From Ga0077548 sp035440445 (lineage in GTDB: Bacteria; Pseudomonadota; Alphaproteobacteria; Rhizobiales; Xanthobacteraceae): a stretch of DNA of 64,000 bases. The stretch spans positions 19,261 through 83,260 of the forward strand of contig DAORMJ010000017.1 of the NCBI GenBank assembly GCA_035440445.1, read 5' to 3'. Of the stretch, positions 59,440 through 64,000 are shown in pieces. Position numbers and translations under genes: made by a program. Each line of letters begins with the position of its first letter. Position 1 is the first letter of the stretch. The notes below the pieces were generated by a model, which saw only the letters and a list, made by a program, of their open reading frames with translations, was not told where the DNA came from and did no database searches.

Positions 59440-59829
59440 TCACTTCTTCTTCTGATACATCGCAAGCATGCGCTGCGTGACGAGGAAGCCGCCGAAGATA
59501 TTCACGGCAGCCATAATGAGAGCAAAGAAGCCCAGGATTCGTGCCCACCAGGCGGCGGAAGGATCGCCTGCAAGCGGCACACCGACCGAGAGCAGCGCGC
59601 CGACCACGATCACGGACGAAATCGCGTTCGTGACCGACATCAGCGGCGTGTGGAGCGCGGGCGTCACCGACCAGACCACGTAGTAGCCGACGAAGCAGGC
59701 CAGCACGAAGATCGAAACCTGGAAGATGAAGGGGCTTGCGGCATTGGCGGCACTTGCCGTCGCCATTGCGCCCACGGGAAGCAAGTCTTCGGCGCCGGCC
59801 GAAACAGCAAGCGATACGAGATCGATCAT
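59440..59829 (-). CDS. pntAB: NAD(P) transhydrogenase subunit alpha part 2
   Basis: 129-aa membrane subunit with three helices (FIFQVSIFVLACFVGYYVVW, ISSVIVVGALLSVGVPLAGD, WARILGFFALIMAAVNIFGG) and ending in FLVTQRMLAMYQKKK. In this split form the soluble NAD part is a separate gene just upstream. Seven bases from pntB. Confidence 0.96.
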   Translation of the reverse strand: MIDLVSLAVSAGAEDLLPVGAMATASAANAASPFIFQVSIFVLACFVGYYVVWSVTPALHTPLMSVTNAISSVIVVGALLSVGVPLAGDPSAAWWARILGFFALIMAAVNIFGGFLVTQRMLAMYQKKK

Positions 59830-59833
59830 CGCC

Positions 59834-60955
59834 TTACCCCTTCTTGAAGTTCGGATGGACGACTGCGCCGTCCTTGGTCAGGAGCGTCGCCTTGATCAGT
59901 TCGTCGTCGTAATTCGGCGCGAACTTCTTTTCCTTGTCGAACATGGTTTCGACGAAGGCGAACAGGTTTTTGGCGTAGAGCGCGGACGCGGTCGCCGCGA
60001 GCCGGCCCGGCACGTTGAGGTGGCCGACAATCTTCACGCCGTTCACTTCCGCGATCTGGCCCGGCACAGCACCTTCGACGTTGCCGCCACGCTCGACCGC
60101 AAGATCGACGATCACCGAACCCGGCTTCATCGATGCGACCATCTCCTTGGTCACGAGCTTCGGCGCGGGACGGCCCGGGATCAGCGCGGTCGTGATCACG
60201 ATGTCCTGCTTCTTGATATGCTCTGCCGTGAGCGCGGCCTGCTTGGCCTGATACTCTTTCGACATTTCTTTGGCGTAGCCGCCTGCGGTCTGCGCGTTCT
60301 TGAACTCTTCGTCCTCAACCGCGAGGAACTTCGCACCGAGCGATTCAACCTGCTCTTTCGTTGCGGGACGCACGTCGGTCGCCGTCACCACCGCGCCAAG
60401 ACGGCGCGCGGTTGCGATTGCCTGCAGGCCCGCGACACCGACGCCCATGATGAAGATGCGCGCCGCCGGAACGGTGCCGGCCGCAGTCATCATCATCGGC
60501 AGCGCCCGGCCATACTCCGCCGAGCCGTCGATCACCGCGCGATAGCCCGCGAGGTTTGCTTGCGAAGAAAGCACGTCCATCACCTGCGCGCGCGTGATGC
60601 GCGGCATGAATTCCATCGCAAAGGCGTTCACCTTCGCCGCCGCCATATCGGCGAGCGCGGCATCGTTGCCGTAGGGATCCATGATGGAAATGACGAGCGC
60701 ACCGGGCTTGTAGCTCGAAAGCTCAGCCTTAGCGGGGCGGCGCACCTTCAGGACGATGTCGGCGTCCTTGGTAACGTCGCTGCCGACTTCAGCACCGGCA
60801 GCGGAATAGTCGGCATCGAGAATGCCGGACTTCACGCCGGCCCCCTTCTCTACCGCTACCTTGGCGCCGAGGCCTGCGTAACGCTTGACGGTTTCGGGGG
60901 TTGCCGCGACGCGCGGCTCGCCCTGTTCGGTTTCGGCCGGGATCGCGATTTTCAT
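59834..60955 (-). CDS. pntAA: NAD(P) transhydrogenase subunit alpha part 1
   Basis: 373-aa soluble NAD-binding subunit of the alanine dehydrogenase/PntA family. Seen: MKIAIPAETEQGEPRVAATP, VLSSQANLAGYRAVIDGSAE, IMGVGVAGLQAIATARRLGA (Rossmann loop), TDVRPATKEQVESLGAKF, and DLAVERGGNVEGAVPGQIAE. The start is the ATG of MKIAIPAE; upstream in-frame codons overlap the coxIV-like gene. Four bases separate it from pntAB. Confidence 0.96.
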   Translation of the reverse strand: MKIAIPAETEQGEPRVAATPETVKRYAGLGAKVAVEKGAGVKSGILDADYSAAGAEVGSDVTKDADIVLKVRRPAKAELSSYKPGALVISIMDPYGNDAALADMAAAKVNAFAMEFMPRITRAQVMDVLSSQANLAGYRAVIDGSAEYGRALPMMMTAAGTVPAARIFIMGVGVAGLQAIATARRLGAVVTATDVRPATKEQVESLGAKFLAVEDEEFKNAQTAGGYAKEMSKEYQAKQAALTAEHIKKQDIVITTALIPGRPAPKLVTKEMVASMKPGSVIVDLAVERGGNVEGAVPGQIAEVNGVKIVGHLNVPGRLAATASALYAKNLFAFVETMFDKEKKFAPNYDDELIKATLLTKDGAVVHPNFKKG

Positions 60956-60969
60956 ATCGATTACCGGAC

Positions 60970-61122
60970 TTAGGTGAGGAACCAGTACATAAGAAACATG
61001 ATCACCGCGTTGATGATCAGGCCCCATTTCACCAGCTGGACGAAGAGATTGTAGGTCCACTCGTGCTCGGCGTAATCGTTGCCTTCGGCGGTGCCGTATT
61101 CGGTCTTGCCGTGCCCGGCCAT
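60970..61122 (-). CDS. aa3-type cytochrome c oxidase subunit IV-like small protein
   Basis: 50-aa protein starting MAGHGKTEYGTAEGNDYAEH, then EWTYNLFVQLVKWGLIINAV and a membrane helix ending in MYWFLT. It matches the bacterial aa3-type oxidase subunit IV (PF07835-like) in length and in its YxxHExTY-type N-terminus. No other oxidase gene is near; it is first in the pntAA-pntAB-pntB operon, 14 bases before pntAA. Confidence 0.8.
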   Translation of the reverse strand: MAGHGKTEYGTAEGNDYAEHEWTYNLFVQLVKWGLIINAVIMFLMYWFLT

Positions 61123-61243
61123 GATTTCGGTCCCCAGTTCCGGAAAATACTGGCGTCTGGATTAGCCGAAAGCCGTAGAGCGGGCAATTCCTCTCAACCG
61201 GCGGCGTGCAGGTCCGTTCGCCGCAGCGGGGCGCTGCAAAAGC

Positions 61244-62644
61244 TTATGCTGCAGCAGGCAATCCGGCAGCGGAAAGTGCCGCGGCCTGGCGGGCAGCTAC
61301 TTTTTCCACCGAGAAATCGCGGATCGCATCCTCGAACAGGCGGTGGAAATTCATTTCCGCCTTCAGATGCAGGAACACGCCGCCAAGGCCGATCGCGGCG
61401 CGGTCCATGAATACGAATTCTCGTGGCACGGTCACCGGCCCGAATTCGCGCAGCGCCTGTTTCACGCGGCCGGCTTCCCGGCGGCCGTATTGCGCGGGCG
61501 CGACCCCGTCCGCGATCGTGCGCACGCGGTCGTCCATGAGCGGCCCATAGATGAAGCGCGCCCAGATGTTCAGCGCGTCGATCATCGGCTTCGAGAGATT
61601 CTTGAAGCCCCAGACTTCGTAAGCCGCGATCACGCGCGCCTCGTCGCCCTCCAGCAAGCCACGATAGAGATCGACCACGCCGCCGACGAAGCGCGGCGGA
61701 AAGATGCGGATGCAACCATAATCGAGGAGATTGATCCCGGCGGGCTCGCCGTTCTCTTCGAAGACGGTGTAGTTGCCGAGATGCGGATCGCCGTGGATCA
61801 CGCCGTGATGGGCGAACGGCAGCCACCAGGCATGGAACATCGCCTGCGCGATGCGATTGCGCGTTTCCAGATCGCGCTCCTTGTATTCGAGAAGCTTTTT
61901 GCCCTCGAGCCATTCCAGCGTCAGGAGCCGCCCGGTCGAGAGTTCGCTCCGCACCTTCGGCACGCGAACGTCGTCGATACCGGAAAGCATCTCCTGATAG
62001 AGCGCGGCGTGCTTCGCCTCGCGGCGATAGTCGAGTTCTTCGCGCAGCCGCGCGCCGATTTCCTGCTGGATTTCGCGCGTATCGAGTTCCGGCGACATGC
62101 GGCGGAAGATCGACATGATCATGCCGAGCTGTTGCAGGTCGGCTTCCACCGCCGACTGCATGTCCGGATATTGCAGCTTCACCGCTGCGTTCATGCCATC
62201 GAGCGTGACCGCGCGATGCACCTGCCCAAGCGACGCGGCAGCGGCCGGCGTCTTGGAAAACGAGCCGAACTTCTTTTCCCAATCGGGTCCAAGTTCGGCG
62301 GCCATGCGCCGCTTCACGAAAGGCCAGCCCATCGGCGGCGCTTCGGATTGCAGCTTGGATAATTCGGATGCGTATTCGGCCGGCAGCGCGTCGGGGATCG
62401 TGGACAAAAGCTGCGCCACTTTCATCAGCGGCCCTTTGAGCCCGCCGAGTGCGGCAGCAAGCGAAGCCGCGTTGTTCGCGCGGTCGCCGCGAAGCCCTAG
62501 AAAACGCTGGCTTGCGATTTTCGCGGCAACCCCACCGACATTCGCGCCGACCCGCGCATAGCGGCTTGCGCGCGCGGAGAAGCGGTTGCGTTCGAGATCT
62601 TTTGCGTCGGGCTCTTTCGGCTCGTCAGCCAGATCATCAGCCAA
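61244..62644 (-). CDS. ABC1/AarF (UbiB-like) atypical kinase
   Basis: 466-aa ADCK/UbiB-family protein. Family features: GLKGPLMKVAQLLSTIPDAL (KxGQ-like segment, here KVAQ), AAASLGQVHRAVTLDGMNAA (Ala-rich loop), VKLQYPDMQSAVEADLQQL, VIHGDPHLGNYTVFEENGE (catalytic HGDPHLGN) and INLLDYGCIRIF. Relatives support ubiquinone synthesis. The start is a TTG overlapping the BKACE stop by eight bases; no in-frame ATG lies near, and upstream codons sit antisense or inside BKACE. Confidence 0.85.
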   Translation of the reverse strand: MADDLADEPKEPDAKDLERNRFSARASRYARVGANVGGVAAKIASQRFLGLRGDRANNAASLAAALGGLKGPLMKVAQLLSTIPDALPAEYASELSKLQSEAPPMGWPFVKRRMAAELGPDWEKKFGSFSKTPAAAASLGQVHRAVTLDGMNAAVKLQYPDMQSAVEADLQQLGMIMSIFRRMSPELDTREIQQEIGARLREELDYRREAKHAALYQEMLSGIDDVRVPKVRSELSTGRLLTLEWLEGKKLLEYKERDLETRNRIAQAMFHAWWLPFAHHGVIHGDPHLGNYTVFEENGEPAGINLLDYGCIRIFPPRFVGGVVDLYRGLLEGDEARVIAAYEVWGFKNLSKPMIDALNIWARFIYGPLMDDRVRTIADGVAPAQYGRREAGRVKQALREFGPVTVPREFVFMDRAAIGLGGVFLHLKAEMNFHRLFEDAIRDFSVEKVAARQAAALSAAGLPAAA

Positions 62645-63554
62645 GGGCTTTGCCTCTTTTATGTTGCGCGTCGAAGGCCTGCATCGCTTCTCGAACGTCC
62701 GAGGGCGAAGCCGGTTCACCGCCGGCACGACGAATAATTTCCACCGCTTCTTCCACGAGCGCATGGTTCTTTTGTGTCGCACCCCAGGGCATGTCCTCGA
62801 GCCCGACGCGCACATGCCCTTCGCGCTCGACCGCAGGCGCAATCAGCGGGCGAATATCTACGCCGAGCCCCGCGACCATCCACGGATAGCCGCCCGCCAC
62901 TTCGCGCAGCAGGCCGAGATGCGCGTCAAGATGGTTCGGCTTCGGCGGGAAGCCAAACGTGAATTCTTCCGCGAACATGAAACGATAGATGGGCGACGGC
63001 ACCTTCATCATCGCTTTGGCGGAAGCCGCACCCATGCGCGTAAAGCCCGGCTCATAGATCGCGTAACTCGGATTGACCCGATAATCGGCGCAGATGCGCA
63101 TGCCTTCGAGAAAATGATCGTCCGGGTTCTGATAGACGAAGCCGGGCGCGAGTTTCGCGACATCGGTGAATCGCGCGAAGTTGCATGAGCCCGGATCGAC
63201 CACGCCCCATTCAACCAGACCGCGCTTCGCAAGCTCCTCCAGATGCTCGTAGCGCTCTTTCGCGCTTTTCATGGTGCCGTTGGCATAGCTCGAGCCCGCA
63301 ATCGGGATGGTGGGATAGATGATCGCATCGCACTGCGCGCGGATGCCTTCGATCGAGGCGGCATAAAGCTGCCAGTCGTCTTTCTGCTCGCCGGTAGCTT
63401 CGTCATAGACATGGAGGTGAATGATCGCAGCACCCGCCTTCGCGCAGGCAATTCCATCGGCGACGATCTCGTCGGTCGAAATGGGAATGCCGGGCTGGCG
63501 CGCCTTGCCCCATGGGCCGTTGATGGCAGCCTCGATCCAGACCAGTTGCGACAT
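62637..63554 (-). CDS. 3-keto-5-aminohexanoate cleavage-like (BKACE/DUF849) enzyme
   Basis: 305-aa TIM-barrel beta-keto acid cleavage enzyme. Zinc-site His pair in AAIIHLHVYDEATGEQKDDW, with VWIEAAINGPWGKARQPGIP at the start, LVEWGVVDPGSCNF, and HVRVGLEDMPWGATQKNHAL near the end. Condenses a beta-keto acid with acetyl-CoA in known members; the substrate here is unknown. It shares an eight-base overlap with the aarF-like gene. Confidence 0.9.
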   Translation of the reverse strand: MSQLVWIEAAINGPWGKARQPGIPISTDEIVADGIACAKAGAAIIHLHVYDEATGEQKDDWQLYAASIEGIRAQCDAIIYPTIPIAGSSYANGTMKSAKERYEHLEELAKRGLVEWGVVDPGSCNFARFTDVAKLAPGFVYQNPDDHFLEGMRICADYRVNPSYAIYEPGFTRMGAASAKAMMKVPSPIYRFMFAEEFTFGFPPKPNHLDAHLGLLREVAGGYPWMVAGLGVDIRPLIAPAVEREGHVRVGLEDMPWGATQKNHALVEEAVEIIRRAGGEPASPSDVREAMQAFDAQHKRGKALG

Positions 63555-63615
63555 GCTTCCGCCTCCTCGCGTGAGCGGAGACTATCGCATGGCATTTTCA
63601 GCGACGGCCACCCTG

Positions 63616-64000
63616 TCAGCGAAACATCAGGCCCGCATCGTTTCGGAGCGCGCAAGCCGATTTGAAATCCGGGTTGCCGGTGAGGTTGGGCAGTCGCCGC
63701 GAGCGGATGCTGTAGCGCCCGGTGACGAAGACGAGCGCGACTTCGCCTTTCGGCACGCTGCCGACGTAAAACCACGAGCGGATGCGCTGAATGGTGCCGA
63801 CGCGCACGCGGTTTTTCCTGCCGAACTGCAAAAGCACGTCCTGCGGATTGGTGCCGGGCCCTGCAAGGCAGAGCGCAAGCCAGTTGCCGCCCGCGGTCGC
63901 GATCACATTGACCGACGAACGGTTCTCGGCTTGTGCCGCCGCAAATTGCTCGGCGAACAGCACACCGTCTGGATGATCGCGGTCATCCACGAACCAGAGA
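63616..64000 (-). CDS. Unknown protein, C-terminal part only (gene enters from beyond the window)
   Basis: The minus-strand frame is open to the window edge (LWFVDDRDHPDGVLF at the edge), with no start visible, and ends ACALRNDAGLMFR. A Ser-Val-Asn-Val strand-like stretch (VNVIATAGGNWLALCLAGPG) and basic segments (GRYSIRSRRLPN) are seen, but I do not recognise a family. It is upstream of the BKACE gene on the same strand, 61 bases away. Confidence 0.6.
   Translation of the reverse strand, partial: LWFVDDRDHPDGVLFAEQFAAAQAENRSSVNVIATAGGNWLALCLAGPGTNPQDVLLQFGRKNRVRVGTIQRIRSWFYVGSVPKGEVALVFVTGRYSIRSRRLPNLTGNPDFKSACALRNDAGLMFR

Overview
The window is GC-rich alphaproteobacterial chromosome, most likely from Hyphomicrobiales (Bradyrhizobium/Afipia/Xanthobacteraceae-like). 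The evidence is the gene content (DUF1192, DUF1465, DUF4164 and TrcR/DUF1013 proteins, split pntAA/pntAB/pntB with an adjacent aa3-oxidase subunit IV-like gene, zapA-6S RNA-5-FCL order, tkt-gap-pgk-fba order) and several palindromic intergenic repeat families of the kind seen in rhizobial genomes. No IS element, prophage, CRISPR array, rRNA or tRNA was recognised. This is mainly core chromosome with a more accessory stretch at about 32.5-43 kb.

Layout. 0-6 kb (minus strand): the tol-pal cluster (tolB partial, tolA, tolR, tolQ, ybgC) directly joined to the Holliday-junction genes ruvB-ruvA-ruvC. 6-10.8 kb: TSUP and EamA transporters, then yebC, ymdB-like phosphoesterase, 5-formyl-THF cyclo-ligase, 6S RNA, zapA and a DUF4164 coiled-coil gene. 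10.9-16.4 kb (plus strand): a triose/pentose metabolism block, tkt-gapA-(33-codon membrane ORF)-terminator, then pgk-fba-terminator. 16.5-21.8 kb: a ThiE-like protein, a Sel1-repeat protein, elongation factor P, an inositol-phosphatase-family protein, and an ExbB/MotA-like plus MotB/OmpA-like pair. 21.9-26.3 kb: ABC exporter, rpmE, DUF1465, a strong sRNA candidate with a perfect CtrA-type box, DUF1192 and a quinone oxidoreductase. 26.4-32.5 kb: a membrane GGDEF-EAL protein with degenerate GGDEF, YqgE, a DsbD-alpha-like protein, a 1-Cys peroxiredoxin, two DUF465 genes and cspA.

32.5-43.7 kb is more accessory: a gene-free kilobase with a nested hairpin, repeats, a DUF559 nuclease-like gene bracketed by repeats, a lipid/acyl-CoA group (FAD dehydrogenase, enoyl-CoA hydratase-like, acyl-CoA synthetase), and an IclR regulator divergent from a Bug-type binding protein and an M24 peptidase-like enzyme. 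43.8-48.6 kb: TSUP transporter, a translationally coupled prpE-AhpD-SDR operon and TrcR. 48.9-53.7 kb: ispH-thrB-rnhA, a GGDEF protein and purE-purK. 53.8-64 kb: VOC protein, D-tartrate dehydratase-like enzyme, small membrane protein, rpsU, a minus-strand operon coxIV-like-pntAA-pntAB-pntB-glycosyltransferase-hydrolase, and a BKACE-aarF pair.

Most unusual signals: the sRNA between DUF1192 and DUF1465; a tiny membrane ORF whose last codons form the gapA terminator; repeats that supply the C-terminus of a GGDEF protein and the N-terminus of a DUF559 protein; and an uncharacterised ion-channel-like ExbB/MotB pair. All calls are made by reading the sequence and from knowledge of the families; no database search was possible.
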